A model generated the notes under the pieces. The model was not told the DNA's origin. It was given only the letters and a program-made list of their open reading frames with translations, and did no database searches. This document shows positions 1-9,095 of a DNA stretch of 64,000 bases, piece by piece. This DNA is from COE1 sp949066965. Its GTDB lineage: Bacteria > Bacillota > Clostridia > Lachnospirales > Lachnospiraceae. The stretch is taken from assembly GCA_949066965.1 (NCBI GenBank), contig CARTDA010000005.1, positions 62,001 to 126,000 of the forward strand. The letters run 5' to 3'. Positions within the stretch are counted from its first letter, which is position 1; the number at the start of each line of letters is the position of its first letter. The position numbers and the translations under genes were made by a program.

Positions 1-194
1 CAACAGCGGCGGCGCTGGGTGTGCTGACACCGCAGCCGTGCATTCCGGCGGTGGCAGGCACATGGATACCCGCGCAGACGAAATGCATAGTGGATGGAAA
101 ACCCTGTCTGACTGGCGAGGCGACTGCCATATGCAGCTATGGCGGTACAATTGGCATCATAGATACCGGTCAGAAAACGGTAATTATTGCATAG
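1..194 (+). CDS. PAAR-like DUF4280 protein, C-terminal part (partial)
   Basis: Reading frame 3 is open from the window edge to TAG at 192-194, giving the last 63 residues. It contains LTPQPCIPAVAGTW, then a Cys-rich stretch, and ends with CSYGGTIGIIDTGQ. This is the pattern of DUF4280/PAAR-like proteins, which in contractile injection systems and T6SS form the sharpened tip capping the spike or carry a cargo. Its place just upstream of the sheath gene agrees. The overlapping 66-codon ORF in another frame (38-238) has no such pattern. The N-terminus, and any fused effector domain, lies outside the window. Confidence 0.75.
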   Translation, partial: TAAALGVLTPQPCIPAVAGTWIPAQTKCIVDGKPCLTGEATAICSYGGTIGIIDTGQKTVIIA

Positions 195-200
195 AGGATA

Positions 201-266
201 CTAGAGCGTGTATGAAACAAATTGTGACGCACATCTGACAGAAAGCATTTTTCAAACACGTTCTAG
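201..266 (+). promoter_or_regulatory. Inverted repeat upstream of the sheath gene
   Basis: CTAGAGCGTGT (201-211) can pair with ACACGTTCTAG (256-266), with one G-U pair and a 44-nt loop. It lies between the PAAR-like gene and the sheath gene and has no U-tract, so it is not an obvious terminator. It could adjust sheath expression relative to the tip gene. Confidence 0.3.
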
Positions 267-304
267 AACAAAAGGGAAAAGCTGAATCAAAAGGAGAGAA
301 AAAA

Positions 305-2002
305 ATGGCTGAATATTTATCACCAGGAGTATATGTGGAGGAATATGACAATTCCCCGCGCGCCATCGAGGGCGTGGGCACAGGCACGGCAGGATTTGTG
401 GGCATGGCAGTAAAAGGTGCGGCAAAAGGCGCGCCGTCACTCATCACAAGCTTTGCGGAATTCCTGCGGGAGTTCGGCGGGTATCTGAGTGAGTTTACAC
501 ATGGCGGATACCGGTTTTTAGCTGGTTCCGTGGAGCAGTTTTTTGCAAATGGCGGCACGCGCTGTTATATTGCAAGGGTGGTGGCGCCAGGGGCTTGTGC
601 GGCGTCAGCCAGCAAAGGGATTGTGCATATCCGTGCGGCAAATGAGGGCATATGGGGAAACCGCATCCGGATTCACATTGCCTCCAGTGCAAAAAAGAAG
701 ATACAGCTTCTTGAGAAGGCCGGGGAGAATGCATACAGGGCAAAGAATGCGGATGGCTTTATGGAAGGGGATACGGTGGTCTTTGGGACAGAATACAATA
801 GGATTGCGTCCATATTTGACGATGTCATTACATTTGCGGTTCCGTTTACGGATGACCCGGTGGATGCAGGGCTTGTGCCAAAAAAGCTTCTGTATCTTGT
901 CGAGACGGACATCCAGGTGCGGTATGGGGACGAGGTGGAGGAATATGCCGGGGTCAGCTTCAACGTGGCATCGCCCGATTATATCATGCACAGACTCAAA
1001 AAAAGTGAACTGGTCAGTATCAGCGTGGAAGCGGCAGACAAGTATGATAATTCTGTCAACCAGATATTTGAGGATGGCAGGATGAGCGGAGATATTGTGC
1101 TTGCGGGTGGAAATGACGGAAGCATCGGCGCTGTCACGGCGGGAACCTTTATCGGCACGGACAATGGTCCGGGCAGCCGCAGCGGTATACAGGCATTTAT
1201 TGAGAATGACCAGGTTAGCATGCTTGCGGTTCCGGGAATCACAATTCCTGATGTTATCGTCTCGCTGGTCTCACACTGCGAGAACCTCAAAAACCGTTTT
1301 GCTGTCCTTGACATGCCGGAGGATTACGTCAAGACAAAGGAGCTGCTGGAGTACCGCGGAATGATTGACAGTACCTATGCTGCCATGTATCATCCGTGGA
1401 TTCAGGTGTATGACCGCTCCACGCAGAAACCGGGATATTTCCCGCCGTCAGGCGCCGTTATGGGGGTCTATGCAAGGACGGATGTGACCAGGGGCGTGCA
1501 TAAGGCGCCAGCAAACGAGACGGTAATGTGCGCGGGACTTAGTGTGTACTATAACAAAGGGGAGCAGGACATTTTAAATCCGGCAGGAGTCAACCTGATT
1601 CGCAGGCTTCCCGGGCAGGGAATCCGCGTGTGGGGGGCACGGACGGCGAGCAGCAACAATGTGTTCCAGTACGTCAATGTCAGAAGACTCTTCATCTATG
1701 TGGAGGAGAGCATTAAGGCAAACACAAACTGGGTGGTGTTTGAGCCCAATGACGTGACATTGTGGTCGCGGGTCAGCATCACGATATCCTCTTTTCTCGA
1801 TACATTGTGGAGAAGCGGGATGCTTGCCGGTACAAGCCCGGAGGAGAGCTATTTTGTTGAAATCGGGCCGTCTACCATGACACAGGATGACATCCGGAGC
1901 GGAAGGCTTATCTGCAATATCGGCATATCACCCTCACGCCCTGCCGAGTTTGTGATATTCCGGGTTACACAGTACACGGCGGAATCCGGTTCGGGGAATT
2001 AA
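305..2002 (+). CDS. Contractile tail sheath protein
   Basis: 565 aa. The sheath polymerises around the inner tube and contracts to drive it through a target envelope. The N-terminus has the family signature YLSPGVYVEEYDNSPRAI followed by a Gly/Ala-rich segment and the SVEQFFANGGTRCYIARV motif. The C-terminal part has NVRRLFIYVEESIKANTNW, then FEPNDVTLWSRV and SFLDTLWRSGMLAG, the conserved sheath domain that contacts neighbouring subunits. The ATG at 305 follows AAAAGGAGAG. It is the first complete gene of the injection-system cluster. Only one sheath gene is seen here, whereas some eCIS carry two or three. Confidence 0.95.
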   Translation: MAEYLSPGVYVEEYDNSPRAIEGVGTGTAGFVGMAVKGAAKGAPSLITSFAEFLREFGGYLSEFTHGGYRFLAGSVEQFFANGGTRCYIARVVAPGACAASASKGIVHIRAANEGIWGNRIRIHIASSAKKKIQLLEKAGENAYRAKNADGFMEGDTVVFGTEYNRIASIFDDVITFAVPFTDDPVDAGLVPKKLLYLVETDIQVRYGDEVEEYAGVSFNVASPDYIMHRLKKSELVSISVEAADKYDNSVNQIFEDGRMSGDIVLAGGNDGSIGAVTAGTFIGTDNGPGSRSGIQAFIENDQVSMLAVPGITIPDVIVSLVSHCENLKNRFAVLDMPEDYVKTKELLEYRGMIDSTYAAMYHPWIQVYDRSTQKPGYFPPSGAVMGVYARTDVTRGVHKAPANETVMCAGLSVYYNKGEQDILNPAGVNLIRRLPGQGIRVWGARTASSNNVFQYVNVRRLFIYVEESIKANTNWVVFEPNDVTLWSRVSITISSFLDTLWRSGMLAGTSPEESYFVEIGPSTMTQDDIRSGRLICNIGISPSRPAEFVIFRVTQYTAESGSGN

Positions 2003-2032
2003 GGATGAATTATAGACAAGCAAAGGAGAAAA

Positions 2033-2533
2033 ATGAATATGGCAACTTATGATAATGGTTCAGGTCTTGCGTACCCATTGACAAAAATGAACTTCCTTGT
2101 GACGGTGGACTCCGTGGGCGGGACTGCGGCGTTTACCGAAGTCAGCGGCGTGGAGGCATCCGTGGATGTAATCGAGTTCAGACAGGGCAATGCCCACAGC
2201 ATGGCACCGGTCAAAATCCCGGGTCTTGTGAAGCATGGAAATGTCACATTGAAGATGGGGTATACCCTGGACAGCGCATTTAAGACATGGATACAGGAAT
2301 GCGTCAGTGAGACAAGGGGGGAGATGCCCCGCTCCAAGGTTTCCATTGAACTGATAGACACGAATCCGGGCACACCGTCCACGGCAGTGACGAGCATTCA
2401 GGGGACAAGGGTATGGGTGCTCACCAACGCGTGGGTGGCAAAATACAGCGCGCCCGACTTAAACGCCACTGCAAACGAGGTGGCAATCGAGTCGGTGGAA
2501 CTTGCCTATGAGGAGCTGATAATACCCAATTAA
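2033..2533 (+). CDS. Inner tail tube protein (gp19/Hcp-like)
   Basis: 166 aa. It forms the hexameric-ring inner tube. The segment YPLTKMNFLVTVD, then FTEVSGVEASVDVIEFRQGN and PVKIPGLVKHGNVTLKMG is the standard phage tail tube gp19 pattern. A good ribosome-binding site (AAAGGAG) precedes ATG 2033; a second ATG two codons on is possible. It follows the sheath gene by 30 nt, the usual sheath-tube order of contractile systems. Confidence 0.93.
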   Translation: MNMATYDNGSGLAYPLTKMNFLVTVDSVGGTAAFTEVSGVEASVDVIEFRQGNAHSMAPVKIPGLVKHGNVTLKMGYTLDSAFKTWIQECVSETRGEMPRSKVSIELIDTNPGTPSTAVTSIQGTRVWVLTNAWVAKYSAPDLNATANEVAIESVELAYEELIIPN

Positions 2534-2565
2534 GTCGGGACAAAAGGTAAGAAGGGAGAATTTAC

Positions 2566-2928
2566 GTGCAGACAGTATATGATTTTGAACTGCCAAAAGG
2601 GTATATGGACAACAGCGGGGAAATTCACAAAAAGGGAAAAATGCGTCTTGCGACGGCAGGTGATGAAATCAGTGCGACAAGGGATCCAAGGGTGCTGGCT
2701 AATCCCTCTTATCTGAGCATTGTGGTTCTGTCAAAGGTCATTACGCAGATGGAGGGTGTCGAGATGGTCACCACGACATTGATTGAAAAACTCTTTACCG
2801 CGGACATGGCTTTTTTGCAGGATATGTATCAGAAAATAAACAACACCGAGGCAGTTACGATGAAAGTAGTCTGTCCGGAATGCGGACACGCGCATGAGGT
2901 GCCGCTAAATTTTACGCGGGAGGGATAA
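2566..2928 (+). CDS. Tail assembly (gp41-like) protein with zinc-ribbon-like tail
   Basis: 120 aa, starting with GTG 2566 after GGGAG. The middle has RDPRVLANPSYLSIVVLSKVI, typical of small assembly proteins found right after the tube gene in eCIS and phage tails. The C-terminus carries CPECGHAH, a half zinc-ribbon that could bind metal. The family is thought to chaperone tube or tape-measure assembly; that role is inferred from family and position. The next gene starts 2 nt after its stop. Confidence 0.7.
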   Translation: MQTVYDFELPKGYMDNSGEIHKKGKMRLATAGDEISATRDPRVLANPSYLSIVVLSKVITQMEGVEMVTTTLIEKLFTADMAFLQDMYQKINNTEAVTMKVVCPECGHAHEVPLNFTREG

Positions 2929-2930
2929 GG

Positions 2931-3149
2931 CTGTACCCGGCAGAGGAGCTTTATAAGGAAATGTCATTTATTGCGTACTATTTTCATTGGAGCGAGGCAT
3001 CTGTGCTGCAGATGGAACACGCGGCAAGGAGGAAATGGTGCAGGGAGATATCTGACATCAACAAAAGCCTTGCGCCCTCGGACAAAGAGAGAGAAAAGAA
3101 TAAAAGGAGATCCATTTTCACATGGGAAAAATCAGGAGTGACTCGCTGA
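2931..3149 (+). CDS. Small DUF6760-like CIS protein, probable CTG start
   Basis: About 72 aa. The core FIAYYFHWS followed by LEH-like MEHAARRKW matches small DUF6760-type proteins that lie between the gp41-like and second tube genes in injection-system clusters. Family members begin with a Met-Tyr-Pro-Ala segment, and here the matching codons are CTG TAC CCG GCA at 2931. CTG is therefore the likely start, with GGAGGG at 2919-2924 upstream. The first ATG (2961) would remove ten conserved residues. The gene overlaps the next by 28 nt. Function unknown; probably structural or assembly-related. Confidence 0.6.
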   Translation: MYPAEELYKEMSFIAYYFHWSEASVLQMEHAARRKWCREISDINKSLAPSDKEREKNKRRSIFTWEKSGVTR

Positions 3150-3739
3150 CCAATCCGGTTGCAAACAGTATTTTTCTGCTGCGCGTCGATGCGCTGTATG
3201 ATTTGGCATGTACCAGGGTGAGCGGCATCACGCAGGAAAAGGAGTACGAAAATATCATGGAGGGCGGGGTGAACGGTTATGTCCATCTGCGGGAAAAGCC
3301 TGTCTCAAAACCCAATACCCTGCAGATAGAACGGTATGTGGGTGAAAAATATTTTGACCCGCTTCCTGTAGGCTACCAAAGCACTGTTCCGCTGGTGCTC
3401 TATGTCGGGCGTTATCTGAACAATTTTAATCATCCGACAATGACCTTCTCCTTTTCGGGGATAACGGTAATCAGCAAAAAGTATGGGGAACTGGATGCCG
3501 AGAAAGGCGGGCTTATGACGGTGACGACGGAGATTGCATATCAGGAGGTTGTTGTCACAAAGTCCGGGAAGGATGTGCCAAGAAAGCCGTGGGCATTTGG
3601 CAGGACGGCAAAAAAGTACACAGGCTCCGGAAAGCGCCGTGCGGTATATAACAAGGACGAGCTGCGGAAAAAGGACATGGAGGCGCTTAGCAGAAGATGG
3701 CCGGAAAAGCGGAGCGCGAGAACGGTCAAAAAATTTTAA
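3122..3739 (+). CDS. Second tail tube-like protein
   Basis: 205 aa. The segment FLLRVDALYDLACTRVSGI followed by EYENIMEGGVNGYVH and TLQIERYV is the gp19-like tube fold, more diverged than the tube at 2033. eCIS clusters often carry a second tube paralogue that joins the main tube to the baseplate hub. The C-terminal 45 residues are very basic (Lys/Arg-rich, ending RSARTVKKF), an unusual tail that could contact nucleic acid, the envelope or an acidic partner. An AAAGGAG lies 11 nt before ATG 3122. Confidence 0.75.
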   Translation: MGKIRSDSLTNPVANSIFLLRVDALYDLACTRVSGITQEKEYENIMEGGVNGYVHLREKPVSKPNTLQIERYVGEKYFDPLPVGYQSTVPLVLYVGRYLNNFNHPTMTFSFSGITVISKKYGELDAEKGGLMTVTTEIAYQEVVVTKSGKDVPRKPWAFGRTAKKYTGSGKRRAVYNKDELRKKDMEALSRRWPEKRSARTVKKF

Positions 3740-3760
3740 TGGGACAAAAAGGAGAGCGGT

Positions 3761-6673
3761 ATGCTGGTTATAAAAAGTCCGCTTGCCATTCAGGCCATCT
3801 GTCCGTTTGGCAGCTATACAGACATCCTCGGGGAGAAAATCAGGACAGGATACCGGCTTGCTGCCGCAGATATTACCGGGGAAGACCTTTTTCACATGAT
3901 TATGCAGCGGCCGGACATCTATATCGGGATGGAGGGCAATGGAATATATCACAGCATCCTGATGGTGCGAAACCAGGTGCAGGCAGCTGCGGCACTGAAG
4001 CTGGAACTGGTAAACCAGCTTATCAACAGAATCATGCTGTACCAGACGCCCCATTTTACATACCAGGATGAAGTCTTTGTCGCATCCATGCTGCAAAAGC
4101 TGGGGATAACGGACACTGCCGGATTTATGCGGGAGGTCGTGCGGCATATGGACAGGAACCGGCTGCTCACCACGCTGACCGACAAGTATTTTGCGCATGG
4201 CAGGGAGCTTGCCTGCATGGTCGGCAATACCATCACGGACCATGAACTGGCAGAAAACAGGTTTCGGTCGGACCGCTATCTGCACAATGGGATTTTTAAA
4301 AGGCTGCTGACAGCGGAATGCAATAATATCCTGTACAGCTACAGGAATCAGGTACAGGCGGCAAGTGCGGCGCCAGTCAGCGTTCACGACGTGACATGGA
4401 TAGAGCAGGCGGATGCCATACAGCTTTCACAGCTGCGGGAAAATATGTTTGGTCAGACAAACGCCGCTTTCTGGCAGGCGTTTTATGCCTGTGAGGCAGT
4501 GCCGCTCGCACAGGATGAGTGGACAGAGAAAAAAATAATGCAGCGCATGGCAGTGGCAGTTTTTGAAAACATATTGCAGAAGATACACTATGAACGGCAG
4601 TACAGTTACCGTGACGGCGAGGCAGCATGGCAGGACTATACCAGTATTTTGTATCAGGGCGCCGCGGATTCCGCGGACGTGATAGAAAGACTCCGCTATT
4701 ATCAGGATGGGAAAATGGTGCATGTCAGGGAAATTGAGGCATATGGACAGGGAATGCGGGACTTGCTTCGGGACGAGCTTCAGCTGACGGAGCTGCTGGT
4801 GCATCTGGATGCGGGCACGCGTCTGGATGATGAAAGTGACGGGTTGTATGCGGACATGAGAAACAGTGTTGTGGTCTGCATACTGGAAAACCAGAATTTT
4901 CAGAAGCAGCTGTCGGAGAAAATGAGAATCAGGGAGCGCGGGCAATACCGCGTGGAACAGGAAAAACGGTATGCAGAAGATGAGACGGACTATCTCAGTG
5001 AGCTGCGCGCGTTTCAAAAGCTGTATCAGGAACTGCGGGGGACGAGCGCGCAGCAGCGTTCTGGCATAGAGGAAAAAACAGACATAGATATATGGGCGGT
5101 GACAGATACCACAGAGGAAGCCGCAAAAAAAATATGCGTACAGCTCCAAACTTTTCAGGATGCGCAAGCCTTGTATTTCATGGGCATGGAGGATACAGGC
5201 GGGCAGGAGACAATCATCCGGAGTGTCAGAACGCAGCATGCAGACATGCCTGACGGAATGGATGAACAAGAAAACTTTAGTCAGCTCATGCATGCTGAAT
5301 TGGGCGAACCGCGTACAGCAATTCAGCAAAGCACAAATGAGAGCATCGTCACGCATCGCGCAGATATGCCTGATGAAGTGGACGGACAGGAAATCCTGAG
5401 TCAGGGCGTCATCCCTTGGCATGTCAATATGCCCGGAGAAACAGCCAGACAGGAGAACAGAATCCAGCTGTATCAGGACAGCTATATCGAACAGTTTCTA
5501 AACCGCTATGCGGAAGTCCTGGATGACGGGGACATTCCGCTGATGGAGAATGAAAGACTGCTTGAGCGGATAAACGCTCATAATCTTTCCATGAAACAGC
5601 TTCTGGATAAAACACTGGAAAAAAGTGACACGAGTGTCATTGATGGACAGACAGACAGCGCCCTCCGCGATGCAGGCGAAGTCTGGAACGGGTCCAAACG
5701 TGTGTCGGTGGACATTGTTCAGGCAAGGCGCAATGCACTGCGCGTACTGGAAAATCCATATGCCGTGCTGGAGGAGATTTATGAGCACGCGCCTGCTGTC
5801 AAGAAAAATATTCCCCGGGAGGTGGAACGAATCCTAAGCATTGTGGATGGGCAGACCAGGATTTTTTATGAACAGCTTTTCGGTTATCGCGAAGGCGCTG
5901 AAGTCAGCCAGCCTGCCCGGGAGGACAGCCAGGGCAGTCAGGGCAGCCAGGGCAGCCATCATCTGGTCACGGTAGAATATAGGGACGACATCATGGGAAC
6001 GGAACCGGGCAATGACCGGGAGCCGCCTGTAGAACAAAAATTGCGCATGGAATCGGACAGTAAGGAAACAAAGACACAGATGGTAAAAAGGCATCAGGAG
6101 CTTCTGCGCATTCAGGATAATATATACGCGCTGCTGCGCCAGATAGAGCAGAAGGAAACGCGGATATCACGGACAGCGGCTGACATGGCAGTCATCGCGG
6201 GGGCAGCAGGATTACCGGATGTGCGGACTGGGGAGGACAGCGATGTGCCAGACAGCACAGGAACGGACAGGCTGGAAATCTGGAAAGTAAGGGAAGCCGT
6301 CCGCGACGGGACTCGGCATGACACAAATTCGCCCGATATCTTGCAGCTTCATCTCACACATAAAGCAGGCAGCGGTTTGGGCGAGGAAGCGCTGGACGAG
6401 ATAAGGGAAGCGATACGCAATATAAAGCTGCCGGTAAAGGAACCGGGCCATGGCGGAAAAACCAGCGGCAGCCATGTTGTGGATACCGCAGACACGCAGG
6501 CATGGCAGAATAAATTTGAGGACATGAGGCGGGAACTGACTGCGCAGAGCGAGGAACAGCTTACGCACCTTGTGGAGCGCAGTCTGAAAACGCAGGTACG
6601 CACCATTTCGGACAAAGTATATTTGGAGCTTGAGAGGAGACTGAGAAATGAACAGCGCAGAAGGGGCTGCTGA
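3761..6673 (+). CDS. Large CIS-associated protein of unknown function (970 aa)
   Basis: 970 aa, ATG 3761 after AAGGAG. No signal peptide or membrane segment. Residues about 1-320 look globular and alpha-helical. The middle and C-terminal parts are Glu/Gln/Arg-rich and probably coiled-coil. Residues about 490-570 hold three imperfect copies of a unit containing ADMPD-x-x-D-x-QE, and near 730 there is a Ser-Gln-Gly tandem linker. The C-terminus ISDKVYLELERRLRNEQRRR resembles the ends of uncharacterised helical proteins in other injection-system clusters. Its place between the tube and adaptor genes suggests an assembly or length-control role, but a tape-measure assignment is not supported by any motif I recognise. 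Confidence 0.6.
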   Translation: MLVIKSPLAIQAICPFGSYTDILGEKIRTGYRLAAADITGEDLFHMIMQRPDIYIGMEGNGIYHSILMVRNQVQAAAALKLELVNQLINRIMLYQTPHFTYQDEVFVASMLQKLGITDTAGFMREVVRHMDRNRLLTTLTDKYFAHGRELACMVGNTITDHELAENRFRSDRYLHNGIFKRLLTAECNNILYSYRNQVQAASAAPVSVHDVTWIEQADAIQLSQLRENMFGQTNAAFWQAFYACEAVPLAQDEWTEKKIMQRMAVAVFENILQKIHYERQYSYRDGEAAWQDYTSILYQGAADSADVIERLRYYQDGKMVHVREIEAYGQGMRDLLRDELQLTELLVHLDAGTRLDDESDGLYADMRNSVVVCILENQNFQKQLSEKMRIRERGQYRVEQEKRYAEDETDYLSELRAFQKLYQELRGTSAQQRSGIEEKTDIDIWAVTDTTEEAAKKICVQLQTFQDAQALYFMGMEDTGGQETIIRSVRTQHADMPDGMDEQENFSQLMHAELGEPRTAIQQSTNESIVTHRADMPDEVDGQEILSQGVIPWHVNMPGETARQENRIQLYQDSYIEQFLNRYAEVLDDGDIPLMENERLLERINAHNLSMKQLLDKTLEKSDTSVIDGQTDSALRDAGEVWNGSKRVSVDIVQARRNALRVLENPYAVLEEIYEHAPAVKKNIPREVERILSIVDGQTRIFYEQLFGYREGAEVSQPAREDSQGSQGSQGSHHLVTVEYRDDIMGTEPGNDREPPVEQKLRMESDSKETKTQMVKRHQELLRIQDNIYALLRQIEQKETRISRTAADMAVIAGAAGLPDVRTGEDSDVPDSTGTDRLEIWKVREAVRDGTRHDTNSPDILQLHLTHKAGSGLGEEALDEIREAIRNIKLPVKEPGHGGKTSGSHVVDTADTQAWQNKFEDMRRELTAQSEEQLTHLVERSLKTQVRTISDKVYLELERRLRNEQRRRGC

Positions 6674-7202
6674 CGCAGCCCGCGGCACGGACAGCGGAAG
6701 ACTTGAGAATGCATACATCGCGGTGATTGAAAGTGAAGACTTGGGCGCAGGCGCACTGCCGCATGGGATAACAAAGGGGATACTGCAGGGCAAAGCGGCA
6801 GAACCCCGCAAGGACAATGACCATATTATCAAAATCCAGTTCAATCCGTCCACGCTGTCCTTTTCCTCGCGCGACATCAGCAGGCGCAAAAAGAAAGCGG
6901 ACATCTCAAAAAAGGAGGAGGGGGAGGTGGAGATGGCATTGTCTGACTGCCCGGATGCTGCCATCAACGTAAGCTTCAAGCTTGTGTATGACCGGACAAT
7001 CTACGAGGATTCCAATGTACAGCCCGACGTGGAACGGTTTATCGCGCTGGCAACCAACCCCTTTGTGCGCCAGGTAATTTTCTGCTGGGGAAAAATGGTA
7101 TACAAAGGAATTGTCAAGAATGTGAATGCCGAGTATGTGCTTTTCAATGCGCTCGGAAAACCGACAAGGGCATATGTGAATCTGACGATACAGGGGAATT
7201 AA
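6648..7202 (+). CDS. CIS tube/adaptor protein (Afp7-type N-terminal domain), copy 1
   Basis: 184 aa. IKIQFNPSTLSFSS followed by INVSFKLVYD, VQPDVERFIALATNP, VIFCWGKMVYKGIV and AYVNLTIQGN matches the CIS_tube domain of Afp7-like proteins, which link tube and baseplate hub. No LysM repeat follows, so it is a short form. ATG 6648 is preceded by GAGGAG and overlaps the end of the 970-aa gene by 26 nt, indicating translational coupling. The first 45 residues are an extension of low similarity to the domain. Confidence 0.8.
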   Translation: MNSAEGAADAARGTDSGRLENAYIAVIESEDLGAGALPHGITKGILQGKAAEPRKDNDHIIKIQFNPSTLSFSSRDISRRKKKADISKKEEGEVEMALSDCPDAAINVSFKLVYDRTIYEDSNVQPDVERFIALATNPFVRQVIFCWGKMVYKGIVKNVNAEYVLFNALGKPTRAYVNLTIQGN

Positions 7203-7214
7203 GCAGGGAGGGAT

Positions 7215-7904
7215 ATGGTGGCAGGCACAAGGGAAAAGCTGGTCAAGGCAGTCCTGCGGGTGGACTGCAGGAGTGGGACAGGAAAGGACAGCGCGCAGAA
7301 TACACAGGGGCAGGCAGGCGGCAGGCGGGACATTTCCAGGGATGCTTTTGACCAGCTGCACCAAAATGAGGCAGGCATTCAGGGACAGTGCAGAAGGCAG
7401 GATGCGGATGCAGGCAGGGAGGACGAGGATATTAAGAATGGAATCATAACCGTGCAGTACAACCCCGCAAGCATTCAGTATAGTGCAGGCATCTCGGAAC
7501 ACACGGATGTGAAAAGCGATATCGAGGAGGGCAGAACGGTACAGATTACAACCATAACGAGCGAGAGCACGATAGACATGTCCTTTACGCTGGTGTTCCA
7601 CCAGAAGACGCCAAAGGATTCGTCCGTCCGGGAACAGATGGAACTGGTAATGGACATGGTCTGCAACAGTCCGACAAAGTGGGTGGATTTTTCGTGGGCA
7701 GACATTCACATGGAGGGAAAGCTCGTGTCGTTTTCGGGTGCGTATGATATGTTTGACCGTGCAGGCAATCCCTTAAGCGGACATATGGACCTTACAATTG
7801 AGGCATCAACCAAGGCGGAATCGACAAGCAGGATACTCGGACGTCTTGAGGACAGACGCAGGGACAAACGAAAGAAACAGGGCGAGGAAGCATGTGGTAC
7901 ATAA
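7215..7904 (+). CDS. CIS tube/adaptor protein, copy 2
   Basis: 229 aa, a diverged paralogue of the preceding gene. It has ITVQYNPASIQYSAG, then TIDMSFTLVFHQ, MVCNSPTKWVDFSWADIHM and GHMDLTIEASTKAES. The N-terminal 75 residues form a basic, Gln/Gly-rich extension. The ribosome-binding site AGGGAGGG (7205-7212) is only 2 nt from ATG 7215 and 5 nt from GTG 7218, so the GTG may be used. No LysM repeat is present. Two adaptor paralogues in tandem suggest that two different rings connect tube to hub. Confidence 0.78.
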   Translation: MVAGTREKLVKAVLRVDCRSGTGKDSAQNTQGQAGGRRDISRDAFDQLHQNEAGIQGQCRRQDADAGREDEDIKNGIITVQYNPASIQYSAGISEHTDVKSDIEEGRTVQITTITSESTIDMSFTLVFHQKTPKDSSVREQMELVMDMVCNSPTKWVDFSWADIHMEGKLVSFSGAYDMFDRAGNPLSGHMDLTIEASTKAESTSRILGRLEDRRRDKRKKQGEEACGT

Positions 7905-7913
7905 GGGCAGGAG

Positions 7914-9071
7914 ATGACATTGGTGTCAGAAATAGATTACAGGGATATCAGAAAAAAATATGGGATGTTCACTTACCCGATGGCTGTGGTGGAGGTTGGC
8001 GGCAAGCTGTTTTCGGATAACAGGCACAAGCTGGTACTCAGCGAGGTACAGGTGGAACTAAGCTGTGGGATGGAAGCGTCGGCGGCAGTCTTTTCCATAT
8101 ATAATGTCTATGATCTGGATAAGCGGGCGTATCAGTTCAGACAGTTTAAGGACTATGTACAGCTAGGCAGTCCGATAACCGTTTCTGCAGGGTACAGCGG
8201 CGTCGTGGAGGAGCTGTTTGTCGGGTTTATCGCACAGACGCGGTTTGTGTGTGGTGATGGCGACATCCATCATGTGGAGGTCACCGCGATGGATGCAAAG
8301 GGGCTGATGATGTCAGGCAGCTATGCAAGGCAGATGACGGCGGACAATTACGGCGACGCAGTGTCAGAAATTTTTAACAAGCCGCTCTATCAGAAAATGA
8401 GCGCGGAGGGAATCTGCAAATCCTTCCAGGTGGACGGGACACCGGACAAAAACAGTACAGAAAACGATAAGGCGACATCCTACTCGGTGGAAATGGTCTC
8501 GGAGAGTGACTATGAATTTATCATGAAAGCGGCAAAACGGTTTCACTATGAGTTTTATGTGGACACAGGCGTTGTTTATTTCAGAAAGGCAAAGCAGGCG
8601 CCGGAGGAATGCCTTATGGAAATCGGCATGGACAAGGGCGTCATCAGCTACGACATTACATATGACATCACAGGTCTGGTAAAAAGCGTGGAAGTCAGGG
8701 GGATGGACACGGCAAGGGCCAAGATGGTGTCGGCAGTAAAAAAAGTGTCCAACAGGATATCCACCGGAAACAAGGCAAAGGCGCTTATCGGGCAGACACA
8801 GCGGATTGTCATTGACGCGGCGGCAGTATCCAGGGAACAGGCACAGTGGCGGGCAGAATCCCTGATGGAGGACATCTCGTACCGCTTTGGGACGCTCGAA
8901 TGTGACTGCGTTGGCATCCCGGAGATCAGGCCGGGGCATTTTATCAGGATCACGGGGCTGGAATGCCCGGGGGACAACCGCTTTTATATCACGCATGTGC
9001 GCCATGCGGTATCGGATGAAAATGGGTACGGCACGCACATCACGGCAATTGCGGCTTCCTTACAAAAATAA
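7914..9071 (+). CDS. Baseplate hub protein (gp27 / late control D-like)
   Basis: 385 aa. The N-terminal half resembles the gp27/VgrG hub: VQVELSCGMEASAAVFSIYN followed by GSPITVSAGYSG and ELFVGFIAQT. The later GICKSFQVDG region and SESDYEFIMKAAKRFHYEFY are the typical 'wake up in a joint field' segment of late-control-D proteins. AGGAG (7909-7913) directly abuts ATG 7914, so TTG 7920 or GTG 7923 with 6-9 nt spacing is a more plausible start. The hub trimer connects spike and tube. Confidence 0.85.
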   Translation: MTLVSEIDYRDIRKKYGMFTYPMAVVEVGGKLFSDNRHKLVLSEVQVELSCGMEASAAVFSIYNVYDLDKRAYQFRQFKDYVQLGSPITVSAGYSGVVEELFVGFIAQTRFVCGDGDIHHVEVTAMDAKGLMMSGSYARQMTADNYGDAVSEIFNKPLYQKMSAEGICKSFQVDGTPDKNSTENDKATSYSVEMVSESDYEFIMKAAKRFHYEFYVDTGVVYFRKAKQAPEECLMEIGMDKGVISYDITYDITGLVKSVEVRGMDTARAKMVSAVKKVSNRISTGNKAKALIGQTQRIVIDAAAVSREQAQWRAESLMEDISYRFGTLECDCVGIPEIRPGHFIRITGLECPGDNRFYITHVRHAVSDENGYGTHITAIAASLQK

Positions 9072-9095
9072 TTGATGAAAATTGGAGATTGCGGC

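Noticed and set aside
3305..4387. 360-codon minus-strand ORF across tube and 970-aa genes
   Set aside because: Spans two genuine + strand genes, no motif or start site.
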